This document shows, in pieces, positions 31,720 to 43,289 of a stretch of 64,000 nucleotides of DNA. This DNA comes from Multifurca ochricompacta (Eukaryota; Basidiomycota; Agaricomycetes; Russulales; Russulaceae): positions 207,266-271,265 of the forward strand of contig WTXG01000034.1 in assembly GCA_022496185.1 (NCBI GenBank), written 5' to 3'. The position numbers and the translations under genes are program-made. The notes under the pieces were generated by a model. The model had not been told where the DNA came from, did no database searches, and was given only the letters and a program-made list of their open reading frames with translations. How positions within the stretch are numbered: the first letter of the stretch is position 1; each line of letters begins with the position of its first letter.

Positions 31720-32353
31720 TGTGATGCTTTTTGTCAATGTAACGGTTTGTGATGCGTTTGTGACGCGCTTGTGACAGTTTTTTGACCCACGCGCGTTCGA
31801 CTTTTGTTTCAACGTTTTTGACACTTCTCACTCCGAGTCATGTGACTGGAGCTGATGGATCTTTCTTATCTAATCGCTAAATTCCTCGGACTGACTTGAT
31901 TGACACTGATCTGCTTTTGGAGTGGGTGCAACACCACTTACAATTCCTGCTTCAGTTCCCACTAGAGATTCACATGTATATTTACTATACTACATTCTAC
32001 TTTACTTACAAAGACACTAGAATACTTGTATTTAAGTAGGACACACTGGAGAGACAGACTTTAAGTCTGTTCTCTTGTATCTAATACAGGTCTACTGTTC
32101 TTCACCAGAACCCCCTTGAACTTCCTAAGCTGCAACTTAGGAAGCCTTCACCCCAGAACCTCCAGCAGGGCCTATTGCCTCTGCTTCAACTCGTTTCTTG
32201 CATGTGTGCCCCTCTTGCTTTGTGTGGGCCTTGAACCTTGAACGCAGCCCTTGTGGTTTGCCTTGACACCTTGAATCGACACGTGCCCCTCTTGTATCTT
32301 GTGGGCCTGCAGCTTGAAATGACGACTGACACAGCAGAGACCTGGCTGTGACA
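31720..32353 (+). repeat. LTR-X, 3' LTR of GypX
   Basis: 634 bp, TGTGATGCTTTTTG...GGCTGTGACA. It contains the intact TTCTACTTTACTTACAAAG site that LTR-B occupies in the 5' copy. TGTATTTAAGTAGG near 32030 is a possible TATA region. Followed directly by the duplicated ccatg. Confidence 0.9.
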
Positions 32354-34864
32354 CCATGGCACCTGCATTCACTTTCCCACTCTCTGCTGCAATCGAGATC
32401 CTAGATGGATTGAACTGGCCAGTCTGGTCAGCATGTATGATGGCTCTGTTCTGTTTGAATGGCATCTGGAACCACCTGCTTGAAGACAAGCCTGCTAGCC
32501 CTCCTGCTGACTGGGAGGCTACTGAAGGTGTTCTCTTAGCAATCCTTGAGCTCTATGCTCAGAAGGATGTCTGGACAGCCATGGCAGATGATACTAAGTT
32601 TGTCACATGTAAAGCAAAATGGGACGAGATCAAATGCATCTATGGGGGAGTCAGATCTATGTCCACATTCAATACTTGGTCTGCCCTCACTGGCACCACG
32701 CTGGATGAGTCCTCCCCCATGCTCCCGCAATTGCAGAAACTCAATGATGCCTGCATCACACTGAAAAACAACAAGATGGAGATTTCAGATCTCCAATTTA
32801 GTTTCATCCTGATCAAAGCACTTCCTGAATCATACTCCACCGTTGTGTCCACCATATTAGCATCCGGATTGCCAAAGGATCTTACCCCTCAGACTATCCA
32901 AGAGCAGATTCTGAATGAGGAAGGTTGTCAATCCAGTGGTTCCGCCTCACTCAACAAAGCCATGCCCATCAAACAAAAACATGACAAGAAGAATACCAAA
33001 TGTTTCTACTGTCAGAAGAAAGGGCACAAGGCTGTAGAGTGTTGGAAGAAGAAAAAGGATCTGGAGGAGAAGAAGGGATTGGAGACTGTGCAGGCCAGTA
33101 ACAAGGCTGTTAATGCACATCTAGCAGTTCAGACAGCGTCTATTGTAGAGATAGGCGATGACAATGACAATCTCCATGTTTCCCTTTACTTGGCTGTGCA
33201 ATCACATTGGATGATGAATTCCGGCACAATGCATCATATCACCCCAAATTGGTCTGACTTCATTCAGTATACTCCAGCAGCTGGCATTGTATGCCTGGGA
33301 GATAACTTGAATGTGTGACAAATTGGGGTTGGGACTGTGGTATTCAAGACCACTGCAGGTAGTAGAGGTTCTGAGATCACCCTAAGCAATGTGCTGCACA
33401 TACCAGATGTTACGATGCATTTCATTTCTATGTGTGCACTTGCTCAGAAGGGGGCTCAAATCTCATTCACAGATAAAATTTTCACAATCTCAGTCCGAGA
33501 CCAGACAGTAGCACAGGGTTACCTGGAGGACAACCTATACTGGCTGGATGCCTCCATGGCTGGACTCAATGCGCATGCTCAAATGTCGCAACCTATCAAC
33601 ATCTGGCATCGCTGCATGGGGCATATGTCATACAATGCCCTCAAGTGGTATCATGAATCCATCAAGGGGATATCATTGGATGCTCTGATCAATCAACATC
33701 AGTCGCCATGCCCTGGGTGTGAGCTCGGGAAACACATGTGACTCCCCTTCAAGTCCTCTCACAAGCGATTGGACTGGTGGCTACAGGTCATTCACAGCAA
33801 TCTGGCCAGCCTGATGCAGGTTCAGTCTATTCAAGGTGTGCTCTACATTGCAACATTTATTGACAACTACTCTAGACATGGTGTGGTCTACTTCCTCAGA
33901 TTCAAAGATCAGTGTGCAACAGCATTTTGGAAATTCCTAGCTTGGGCTGAGACTCAATCTTTGGAAAAAATGCTGGCCTTGCACTCAGATTGCAGGGGGA
34001 GTACATGTCAGGTGCACTTAGAGCTGTACTGGATGAATGGGGGATTGAGCATAAGTTGACAATGCCAGGATTGCTGCAACAAAATGGCATAGCCGAGAGA
34101 TGGAATAGGACCATCATGGACAAGGCACACTCTATGCTACACAGTGCTGGCCTGTCCCTTGGCTTCTGGGAGTTGGCAGTGGACACTGCCATTCATACTT
34201 ACAACAGAACTCCCACCCGAACTATAGGTTGGCACACACCTCACAAGCTCTGGAGTGCTGGTCACACTCCAGACATCTCTTATTTCCGTGTCTTCGGATG
34301 CAAGGCATATGTTCATGTGCCTGAGAACAAGCGAAGAAAGCTCAATCCAAGATCAATTGAGATGATGCTTGTTGGGTATGAGCTGGGTTCTAAGGGTTAC
34401 CAGCTATGGAACAAGAGTACCTGAGCAGTTGTCCTGTTGCATGACATGACATTGATGAACACTCCTTCCCATTTCAGGACAATGGTGAGCTGTCTATTTG
34501 TTCTGATCAACCTAAGGCCCTGGAGGGGCCACTGGCCATTACATTCCCTATGGCTGTCCCTACACAAACTCAAGGGGAGGTCGATCCACCAAGGACGCCA
34601 TCCCCTGTTGCCACACAGCAAACCCCAAGTTCTGGTAATACAGTCTGGGCTACCCCACCTTCATGCCCCACAATGCAAGAGCCCCTGCCCCACATGCCAC
34701 ACAACTGGTTTCTCCGGACTCAGCAGACCATTGTCCCCACTTTGGAGGACATGCCCCCTTGGAGACTGCAAGAGAATCCTTGCAGGAATCCACGTTACTT
34801 TGGCAATGATAATGCTGAGTTAGGTGAGGATGGGCAACTCAGGCATCATGCTTTGCTTGTGGTG
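32354..34864 (+). pseudogene. CopC gag-protease-integrase, decayed
   Basis: Copia polyprotein read from the split ATG (32356). Gag (LDGLNWPVWSACMMALFCLNG), zinc knuckle CFYCQKKGHKAVEC, protease position reading WMMNSGTMHHI instead of the expected D-S-G-A, HHCC site (WHRCMGHMS...CPGCELGK), integrase (QVIHSNLASL, ALHSDC, GIAERWNRTI). TGA at 33316, 33739 and 34422, of which the last two fall where CopA2 has Arg (HRLPF, RTRS), and a frameshift near 33998. The integrase first Asp also reads Asn (HSNL versus HSDL). Cut by Gyp2 at 34864; RT resumes at 52273. Confidence 0.88.
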
Positions 34865-35455
34865 TGTTACATCTGGTGTGGGATGTTCCACATGACTTGT
34901 GTGATAGCGTATTGTTCAGAATCAGATAAGAAACCAACAAGGCTTCTTGGAGTTCAGGTGGAATGAGCCAAAGTCAAAGGGGCTGTTCCCTAAGACAATG
35001 TTGAGCGGAAAGGTGTCAGAAACACCAAGAGGAATGAGTCAGAGATCCAATGGGAAATGTCCAGAAGACAAGCACCGATGTATTCAATAAGTTGAGTCTG
35101 AGGTCTACAATGTAGTTACAGTGGACTTATATACATAATCAAATGAGTGTCTAAAGATAAGATAACGTGGAGTCATGTGGGCCTGAATATACAAAAGCAG
35201 AGGGCGTAGAGCCGAGCTTCTGATAGGGAATTAAGTAAGTGTCCGGTTGTAAAGATAAAGATAAGAGATACAAGATAAGAGGTCAATCATAAGCAAAGTG
35301 GTGCAAACAAGGATAAAGGCAATCACGGGGAAGGGAGCAGGGCATGTGATGGGTCCCAAGAAGGGGACATAATCAAGAAGTGTAGCATAGGGGGATGGCA
35401 GGATCGTCACTGGGGATCATGAAGAAAAGTGGCTTGCTAGGTGGGGATCATAACA
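34865..35455 (-). repeat. LTR-G, 3' LTR of Gyp2
   Basis: 591 bp, TGTTACATCTGG...GATCATAACA. Strongly similar to 51681-52272. Adjacent on the inside is the GAAGAGGGGGTGA purine tract (element strand, 35468-35456). Confidence 0.9.
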
Positions 35456-35469
35456 TCACCCCCTCTTCT

Positions 35470-36696
35470 GGTTCTAGCAGACCCAGCTAGAAACAACTTG
35501 TACCATCATCATCCTGCACCAGGTCCAAATAATCATCAGCTACATTATGATTGTCCATGGTGTAATTCTCTTTGTCCTCATCCTGGGGACATCTGTGGGT
35601 ACAGAGGAACCCATAAGGCCCATGTTGTCCACATGAGTAACAGAGGTTGCGGATGGGGCAGTCCAGCTTGCGATGCCCTGAGTTGTGGTGAAGACACTTG
35701 CCACACCACCCAATGGGTTGATGATTGTTGGGGTGACACTGACATGACAGAAGATGCAGAACCAGCTCCAGTGCAGATTGCTGCGCAGTGCAACACCATT
35801 TGCAGTTGAGGGACAGTTCCAACTGATATGGTACTTACTGTCACACCACCAACATGTTCTCCACAGGGTTCTCATGCAGATGCAGCATCTCAAATCAATT
35901 TGCAGCAACATCAGGGCAGCCCCCAATGATCATGGAGAAGGGCCATGCTATGGTCAGCGTACCTTTCAGCAATGGTCTGGTATGCATCCCCCTTCCCAAC
36001 CTCTTTCAATCTCCACCAGTTCCTGTTCCACCTGGAACATCCCACTCATCAACCTCTCATCATCTTCACATGCTCTTTGTATTGCTGGTTCAGTGTTGTG
36101 CACAGCGTCAGGTTCTTCCACAACCTCATTACTTCAGCTTGAGACATGGGAGGCGCATATCGTTCAGCACCTCATCAATTGCAAAGCTTGGGAGTCGTCA
36201 GTGGCTAAATGCCTGAGCTGTTCGTCACTCATGTATGATGTAGGCGACCCATATATTCTCCTCCAAATAGACTTGGGCCCATAGACAGGTCATTCTTTTT
36301 CATGCATCCAGCTACATCCATCCCTCTGTTAGTAGAATATGTACTTTGCAATGGCGACCTCTCTGTCAGCCATGGTGATTTGAGAGGGAAGTACATGGAT
36401 GAGTTCGGGTTGTTGGCAAAGAAAGGAAACTCGGGACTCATCATCCATCTCCATGCCCAGTAGGTCATTCAGGTGAGTTCTTCACAGTGTGGAAGTCATC
36501 ATCTGGGTTGGGGGATGGTTCTTGACTCGTGCTTCTGTGGCCTCGTAGTCAATGGGGAAGAGGGATGAGTGGAGGGTGAGTGGATGGGAAATTCTCAACA
36601 ACTACAGTGGAGGAGGTGAAGGCATCGACAGTGGCATTGGCAGCAATGAAAGACATGATAGATGTTATGGTGTTAGGACATTGCTGGGGAAGCATG
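35470..36696 (-). pseudogene. Gyp2 ORF3, decayed
   Basis: Third copy of the ORF3 protein. Pieces in shifting frames include SFIAANATVDAF, EFPFFANNPNSSMYFPL, MDVAGCMKK, YHISWNCPS, WCGKCLHHNSGHRKLDC and GPYGFLCTHRC, ending in the acidic tail near 35487. Several frameshifts and stops. It sits, like the others, between pol and the 3' LTR. The third and fourth zinc modules remain recognisable (WCGKC...DCP, CYSCGQHGPYGF). Confidence 0.82.
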
Positions 36697-36744
36697 TACT
36701 GGGGAATTCATCTGGGATCTGAGGGTCATCCTTTTAACTGTTCT

Positions 36745-39700
36745 TGGGTGCTTGGGGATGTCGTAAGTGGAACTCCACGATAAGGGTCAGAGCAAAGATG
36801 TTCCTGGCTGGTTCCCACGAACTGTCAGAGTCTGGGAACCCCTTCCACTTGATCAGGTAATGCAGCTTGCGCCCTCAGCCTCTTCAGGATGAATCCAGAA
36901 TGCAATCCACTTCCCACTCTGCTTCTCTGTCAATGAGATCAGGTGGTGGTCTCAGGAAGTTCTTGCCATGAATGGAAGTCTCCCTATATGGAGTCAGTAG
37001 TTGGGCATGGAAGACTGGGTGAATCTTCCATTTCTCAGGGAGTTCAAGTTCATATGAAATGTCTGACAGCTTCCTTTTGATCTGGAAGGGTCCATGATGT
37101 CAAGGCACTAACTTGGCAGTGGGGTGTGAGGTGTGAATGTTCTTCCCTTCAGCCAGACCCAGTCATTGGTCTGATAAGGTGTGAATTTGCTAGGCAGTGC
37201 AGATAAGAGCTCTTGCGCCTTCAGCAGATTCTCATTGGCCAATTGTTGCAGCTCCTTCCATTGGTTGATTTGTTGGGCTACCGATGGTACATCAGTAGGC
37301 TTATCTACCCATGTAGTTTGTGGGGTCCAGCCCATGATAAGTGAAAAGGGAGTGGCTTTCGTCGTCCTGTTGGGCCAGGAGTTGTGGGCAAACTCTGCTG
37401 TCAATAGCCACTGGGCCCAGTTGTTTTGTTGTCTATTACACCAGAATCGCAGATACTGTTCTAACCATTGGTTGGTTCGTTCCGATTGCCCATCAGTCTG
37501 TGGATGGTATGCCATGGATATGTTCTGTGTGATATTCAACATCTTGCATAGGGCTTGTGCGAATGTTGATGTAAACTGAGTGTCTCATCAGAGATGACCT
37601 TCTGGGGAAGTCCATAGTGGCGATAGACATGATTGAGATACAGCTTTGCCACTCCTTCGGCTGTGATAGTTTCTTTGCAGGGTATGAAGAGGGCTGCCTT
37701 TGAACAGTTGTGGTTGATGATTGTAAGGATGGAGTCAAACCCTTGTGACTCAGGAAGTTTGACTATGAAATCCATGGCAATGGTCTGGAATGGGGTCGAT
37801 GCAATGGGTGTGATGGGATATATTGGTGGGACTTTTGGGTGCATGTTGACCTTGTTTGCCTGACATGCCGCACATCCTTTCACATAGTTTTTGACATCTT
37901 GTTTCATGTTGGGCCACCAGTAATCTCGTTTGGTGAGGGTGTAGGTGTTGGCAATGCCGGGGTGGCCAGCAGAAGGGAGGTCGTGGTGAAAATGGATCAC
38001 CCCCCTCTTAATGTTGTCGCCACCGGTGACAACAAGATGATCGCCATCTTTCCACCACAGGCCATTGATTTCCTTCAAATTGTGTGCATCAGCCCAAGAT
38101 TGACAAAGTTCTTGGTTCATGTTCTGTGAGACTTGTGCCCATAAGTCCATGTCATGGAGGCTGACTACAGCAGTCCTTGTGAACACTTCTTCTGGGAGGA
38201 CCACAATGTTATTATTGTCATCCTCTCTGGTATGCATATCTGGTCTTCATGACAATGCATCTGCTCGTGCATTATGGCTTCCTGTGATGTGTTTCAGGGT
38301 AAAATTGTATTCCTCTAGCTCTAAAACTTCTTATGCCACATGTCGGCTGATTTTGTGGGGTTCCTTCCAGTACAACAGGTTGGAATGGTCAGTATGGATA
38401 ATGGTTTTATGAGGGGCACCAGCCAGGTAGGGTCACCAGTGATGCAGAGCTTTGACAATGGCAGCAATTCTCTATCCCAGATATCATAATTTTGTTTGGC
38501 TGGGGAGAAGGTTTCAGAATAGTATGCCACTGGGTGTAAGATTTGAGCAGTGTCATGCTGGTACAGCACAGCTCCATTTGCAAAGTGGGAGGCATCTACC
38601 TCCAGCTCAAAGGGTTGATTTAGATCAGGTTGAATGAGCACTGGTTCCACTCCTATGATGTCTCTGATCTGCTTGAATGCTTCTTGTTGGGGCGTATCCC
38701 AGTGCCATGGTATGTCCTTTTTTAGGAGGTCATTCAGTGGATGAGCAATTCCAGAGAAGCCTTTGACAAAATGCTGATAGAAGTTACAGAATCCGACAAA
38801 GGACCTAACATCCTTAACACTTGTGGGCATTGGCCATTCTCTGATCCCCTGCACCTTGACTGGGTCCATGCACACATGTCCTCCCTCAAGTATGACTCCC
38901 AGGTATTCAACACTTTTCTGTTCAAAGGAGCACTTTGCCAGTTTCAAGTAGAGGTCATGGTCGTGTAGATATCCAGGACCTGATGGACACAGGTTCGATG
39001 ATGAGGGAGATCATCTTTGGGTAGCAACCAGGATGTCATCCATGTAGACAACCACTTCTCCTGTCAGTATGAGATCTCAGAATATATGGTTCATCATGGC
39101 TTGGAATGTTGCCGGAGAGTTGGTCAGCCCAAAGAACATGACATTGGGTTTGAAGAGTCCTTGGTTAGTTTTAAACATGGCTTTTCCCTGATCTCCTTCA
39201 CAAATACATATGTTGTTGTATCCCCAACGAATGTCCATTTTGGAGAATAATGCCTTGTCTCTCATTGTGTCAATGAGTTCTGGTATAAGCAGGAGAGGGT
39301 AGGCATTCGAATGGTGTAAGCATTGATTCTCCTGTAATCTTGTACTGGGCATAGTTTGCCATCTTTCTTTTGATAAAGAAGAAGGGTGACCACATAGGGT
39401 GACTTGGATGGGCAAATATATCCTTTGGCAAGATGTTCCTCCAGGAAGGTGGTCAACACCTCTTGCTCCATTGGACAATGGATAGATTTTACAATCAATG
39501 GTGGGGGGGGTGTCGGGTATGAAATCAATGGTGTGGTCCCAAGGTCGTGAAGGTGGGAATCACTGGGATTCTTCTTCAGAGAATACCTTATAGTGATGTT
39601 GGTATTCTGTGGGGACAGTGTTTTTGAAGGTTTTGTCTTCCTGCCCTTCCATTGCCTTTGTGCCAATTCAGAAGCCTTTGTCATAATAGCAGTATACTTG

Positions 39701-39806
39701 GTCATTAGGCTCTAGATCATCCCATGTAGCTTGTTCTCGCTTGGATGGCGTGGGGTCATACCGCATAGTCATACCCCAAAGATGTAATTAGAAACTTTTG
39801 CTCATA
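36745..39806 (-). pseudogene. Gyp2 pol: RT, RNase H, integrase, chromodomain, decayed
   Basis: Minus-strand pieces. RT: 39705-38950 (SKMDIRWGYNN, FFGLTNSPATFQAMM; YMDD region near 39045). RT end/RNase H: 38947-38321 (LGVILEGGHV, LEVDASHFANGAVL). Integrase: 38237-37108 (HHDLPSAGHPG...CAACQ, AMDFIVKLP, TDGQSERTNQ). Chromodomain remnants at 37100-36780. At least six frameshifts plus stops. The frame is interrupted by the hAT-like element at 39807-41143 and continues into protease beyond it. Confidence 0.87.
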
Positions 39807-40118
39807 GTTGCATCTAGGGCCTAGCACGAGTGCACTTGTGAGTTACCTGGATCCGAACTCGTGGTATTTAGATTAGATAATCCCATACTCAGATCTGCAA
39901 CGAGTATGTTACGGATCACCCAGAGCCACGAGTCCTATACTTGCATGGATCCGAGTACTCGTGGGTATACTCGTAGGTTTTACTTGTAAGGTTTGAGGCA
40001 GCCAGAGATCTTCATCTTGCATACACAGAAAGAATATATATATTACTACAATCCCATGAAGTTTCAAGTCAGATCATGCATCCAATCCAAAATAAAACGA
40101 ATCAGTTATATCTATAGA

Positions 40119-40156
40119 AAATGCAAAAAAATGCAAAAAAATGCAAAAAAATGCGA
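40119..40156. repeat. 10-bp tandem repeat (ATGCAAAAAA) x 3-4
   Basis: Three near-perfect units ending in ATGCGAAG, inside the hAT-like element. Probably a slippage repeat. Confidence 0.85.
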
Positions 40157-40263
40157 AGTGTGGGGCACACCGATCGGACTGTGCATTGCCTTCCTATCTA
40201 GGAAGGTAGGCTTAAGAATGCACGTGTCAGCACGCGTCAGTACAGAGATGCCGGGATCATGCC

Positions 40264-40788
40264 TAATTGATAAGATCAAAAATGTGTTCACAATTAATTA
40301 GATACTTAGGATATACATCTAAGTGATAAGATCAAAAATGTGTTCACAGTTAATTAGATACTTGGGATGTACATCTAAGTGATAAGATCAAAAATGCGTT
40401 CACAGTTAATTAGATACTTGGATATACATCTAATACAAGTGATAAGATCAAAAATGTGTTCACAACTAATTAGATACTTGGGATGTACATCTAAGTGATA
40501 AGATCAAAAATGCATTCACAGTTAATTAGATACTTAGGATATACATCTAATACAAGTGATAAGATCAAAAATGTGTTCACAACTAATTAGATACTTGGAA
40601 TGTACATCTGAGTGATAAGATCAAAAATGCGTTCACAACTAATTAGATACTTGGGATGTACATCTAAGTGATAAGATCAAAAATGCGTTCACAATTAATT
40701 AGATACTAAAGATATACATCTAAGATAATACAAGTGATAAGATCAAAACGCGTTCACAATTAATTAGATACAAGTGATAAAATCAATT
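40264..40788. repeat. 56-bp tandem repeat, nine copies plus a partial one
   Basis: GATAAGATCAAAA starts at 40269, 40325, 40381, 40441, 40497, 40558, 40614, 40670 and 40736, with GATAAAATCAA at 40776. Spacings are 56, 56, 60, 56, 61, 56, 56, 66 and 40; the longer units carry an extra AATAC-type insert. Each unit also holds GTTCACA(A/G)(T/C)TAATTAGATAC. Units differ mostly at TGTG/CGTT-type positions. Confidence 0.95.
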
Positions 40789-40832
40789 CTGCATAACCCT
40801 ATATATAATATATTGTGTGTCTTTACTAGTGA

Positions 40833-40909
40833 GGCTGGGTGGCTTAGTGGTTAGAGCACTGGACCGAGCTTGTTCCCGGAGGTCTTAGGTTCAATCCATG
40901 TATCAGCCA
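40833..40909 (+). other. tRNA-like sequence, possibly a SINE head or tRNA pseudogene
   Basis: An A-box match (TGGCTTAGTGGTTAGAGC, forming a D-arm) and a B-box match (GGTTCAATCC) lie 77 bp end to end, with GGCTG at the start able to pair with CAGCC at the end. The T stem and anticodon stem are poor, so it is not a functional tRNA. An A/T-rich tail follows at 40933-40965, as in tRNA-derived SINEs. Only one copy is seen. Confidence 0.5.
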
Positions 40910-41135
40910 TTTCTGTTCTAGGTTGAGGAGCCTATTAAAAAAATAATTTATATAATAATATTCCCATGAGTATTCCACGAGTACCCATGCGGGTACCTGG
41001 GGTGCCAAATCAATACCCGGATCCACATGAGTATTTTCCCACGGATCACCTGGATCCACGAGTATCAATACCCGCGAGTTTTCCCATGGCTCTACTCAAA
41101 AACTCGCAAGTTACCCAGACTCGTGCTATGCCCTA

Positions 41136-41480
41136 GTTGCATCTGCCCAGTTTATCTTTGGCTCAAAGGCTGCAAGCCAGGGGTATCCCAGGATGAGATC
41201 CTCAGTACCAAGATCGGTGATGAGGAAGTGGATTGTTCTGGTATCTTCTCCAACCTGTATGCTTAGGTCAGTGTAGTGTGTGATCCTTCTGGCTTTATTG
41301 GCAGTCCCGTCTATGTTCCAAATATTTTCTCTTGAGGGAGCATGAGCACCCCTAATCCCAGGACTTTTACGAGTCGCTGGCTGATGAAGTTATCGGTGGC
41401 TCCAGAGTCCACTAAAACATCTTGGTCGGCCGTCTTCTGTGTGGTTTCAAATGTACTGGTATTTTTAATGATTTGAACTG
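41136..41480 (-). pseudogene. Gyp2 pol: protease region
   Basis: Continues pol past the hAT-like element. Minus-strand pieces match Gyp3 around the protease (VDSGATDNFI near 41400, GTANRA near 41305, DLGTEDLILGYPWL near 41190). Carries stops and indels. It joins gag at about 41482. Confidence 0.8.
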
Positions 41481-41481
41481 A

Positions 41482-42546
41482 CTAGTGAACACAGAAGTTA
41501 CATGTAATGCTCTTGCCCAGGCCAATGGGGTTGAGCCAGTCAAAATCCTTTTTGGCAAACACCTTTTCTACCAGGATGGCATGTACTTCTTTGCTTTCTT
41601 TCATCATATTTGCCCATATATCGTGGGCCTTCTCTTCCTTAGTATGTTTGTCAACTGAGGGTGGGTTGTTGGAAGCTGGGGTAGGGGTAGTAGTGGCTTT
41701 GGCTACATGTGCCCCCTTTTTCAGGCAGTCTTGGGACATGTGTCCTTGGGCTTTGCAGTGGAAACACCTTCCTTCTTTCATGAGGGTCTGCTGCTCATCC
41801 TCTGTCAGCATAGCACAGATGTGGGTCCTGTTGGCTGAGGTATCCATGGCATTTGGATCCCTTGTTGGAGTGTGCCCTGGCGATTTCACTCCAAAGGCTG
41901 CCTTCCATTGGTCCCTTGTCTTCCCTTTCTTCGTGTCAACTCTGAACCTTGTTTGAAAATCAAGGTAATCTTGTTGCTGTCGCTGTGCAGCATCTACCCA
42001 GTTGTCCCAGGTGTGTGGGTGATGGAACTGGATTATGTTCTTCACCAGGGGGTTGGGGAGTCCTTGTGAGAAGAGGTCCAATGTGGCCTCTTCACCTGTA
42101 TTGTACCTGGCTCAGTTAGCCAAGCTGTGGAATTTGGCAACATATGTGTCCAAGTCCCCTCTTTCCATTTTTAGTGTTTTTAGTTCCCTCGCAGCCTTTT
42201 GTTTAGCCTGCCCATCTGTGAAGGCATCTTTGAATCTCTGGGCAACAGTTTCCCAAAGCCTGAGGCTCGTGGTCTGTTGTCTGGATGCCACTTGATCATT
42301 CAACCACTCTAACTGCTCCATTGTCAATCATCTACAGCTTCCCCTCTAATGAGTGATAGAAAGGGTTGGCTCTTTGGAATGGGTTGATAATTTGTGGGAC
42401 ATCATGGTTGAAATTCTGGAAGTGGTGAACTCCAGAATGAACTTCTTGCTTTGGGAGGGATCTCCTGTAAATGTCTGGGCAATACTCTGAGAGTTGTCCT
42501 GATGGAGGTGGGATGTTTGGGGCAGTCACAGTAGAGGAGGCAGAGG
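41482..42546 (-). pseudogene. Gyp2 gag, central and C-terminal part
   Basis: Gag core in two or three frames: 42529-42332 (SGQLSEYCPDIYRR, FQNFNHDVPQIINPFQRA), 42327-42112 (MEQLEWLNDQVASR), 42081-41482 (FSQGLPNPLVKNIIQFHHP, zinc knuckle CFHCKAQGHMSQDC, ending NFCVH). Frameshift near 42350 and a TGA near 42110. Cut at 42546 by CopB3; the N-terminal part continues at 48955. Confidence 0.87.
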
Positions 42547-43040
42547 TGTAGAACAGGCATGAGGCGCAGCATACTGACTGTAGGTGTTAGTTAAGACTAG
42601 ACGAAGACAAGTTACTTCAGAGATAGAAGAAACTCTATTGTACTATACTACACACCTAGACAAGACAGTTCTATATACAGAGTTAGTCTCAAGGTAGTGA
42701 TGATAGTAGAGAGGACAACTTACACTCAGAGATAGAAGAAACTCTGAAGTGTAAGAGATGAAACAGACATCCTTATATACAACTCAAGGGATGGTCTGTG
42801 CACTGGAATAAGTCCACAAGTGCTGGTCAAAGACCAAACAACAAACATGAGGGAGAAAGCCATTGGCCACTACAGAAATCACATGTTACATGGTACATCA
42901 GTCAGCTACTGCGGAATGTGAGAAAGAAAGTAATAAAGATAATGTAAAAGTCCGAAACTCCGGTATCTAATCTAATCTACAAAGTAGCTAATCTAATCAC
43001 CTGATGCCTGAAGCATCACCGAACATCTTCTGTGTCAACA
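42547..43040 (-). repeat. LTR-B (variant), 3' LTR of CopB3
   Basis: 494 bp, TGTAGAACAGGC...CTGTGTCAACA. Compared with the 5' copy it lacks single bases at several places (for example ACACTCAGA against ACACTTCAGA). Confidence 0.9.
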
Positions 43041-43289
43041 TCCCTCCATGCTGAAGGCATCTGGTCATGATGGGAAATGAGTTGATGAGCACACTGCCAT
43101 CACAATTGAATGAGCATATCACCAGCCAGAGATCCAACTTCTCTAACTCTCTTGAGTGTGAGAGAGGCATGGTGTTCAGAGGCATATCGCGGTGATTCGC
43201 TTATGCAAACTGAAACCATACACCTCTTGCATCATCTCGAAGTGAGAACTTTGTCATGGGTGGGAAAGTGAAACTGGTATACAAAGTCT

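Larger units (their letters stand above)
17128..32353 (+). mobile_element. GypX: chromodomain Ty3/gypsy element with Gyp1 nested inside
   Basis: LTR-X copies at 17128-18268 (containing a later solo LTR-B) and 31720-32353. The 5-bp target duplication ccatg (17123-17127, 32354-32358) is the start of CopC gag. Gag, protease, RT, RNase H, integrase and chromodomain are all recognisable but riddled with TGA stops and a few frameshifts. Gyp1 (22753-30818) split its pol near the integrase C-terminus. Older than Gyp1, younger than CopC. Confidence 0.92.
39815..41135. mobile_element. hAT-like non-autonomous DNA transposon (1321 bp)
   Basis: 17-bp terminal inverted repeats TAGGGCCTAGCACGAGT and ACTCGTGCTATGCCCTA (one mismatch), exact 8-bp duplication gttgcatc (39807-39814, 41136-41143) in Gyp2 pol. 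Gyp3 provides the related empty site near 62680. The ends and 8-bp duplication fit the hAT superfamily. No transposase ORF. Subterminal regions (39830-39985, 40965-41120) are full of ACTCGTGG, GGATCC and TACCC words in both orientations; the interior holds a 56-bp satellite and a tRNA-like piece. Confidence 0.85.

Noticed and set aside
39993..40301. 102-codon ORF inside the hAT-like element as a transposase
   Set aside because: No transposase motif, and it runs through the A-rich decamer repeat.
40264..40788. CRISPR-like array of regular repeats
   Set aside because: Units are contiguous with no unique spacers, in a eukaryotic transposon; it is a satellite.
40833..40909. Functional tRNA gene
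   Set aside because: Anticodon and T stems do not pair well and the last two acceptor pairs fail; kept as tRNA-like only.
39815..41135. Mutator-like (MULE) assignment for the inverted-repeat element
   Set aside because: A 10-bp duplication reading is possible if the repeats start at AGGG, but TAGGG ends with an exact 8-bp duplication fit hAT better.
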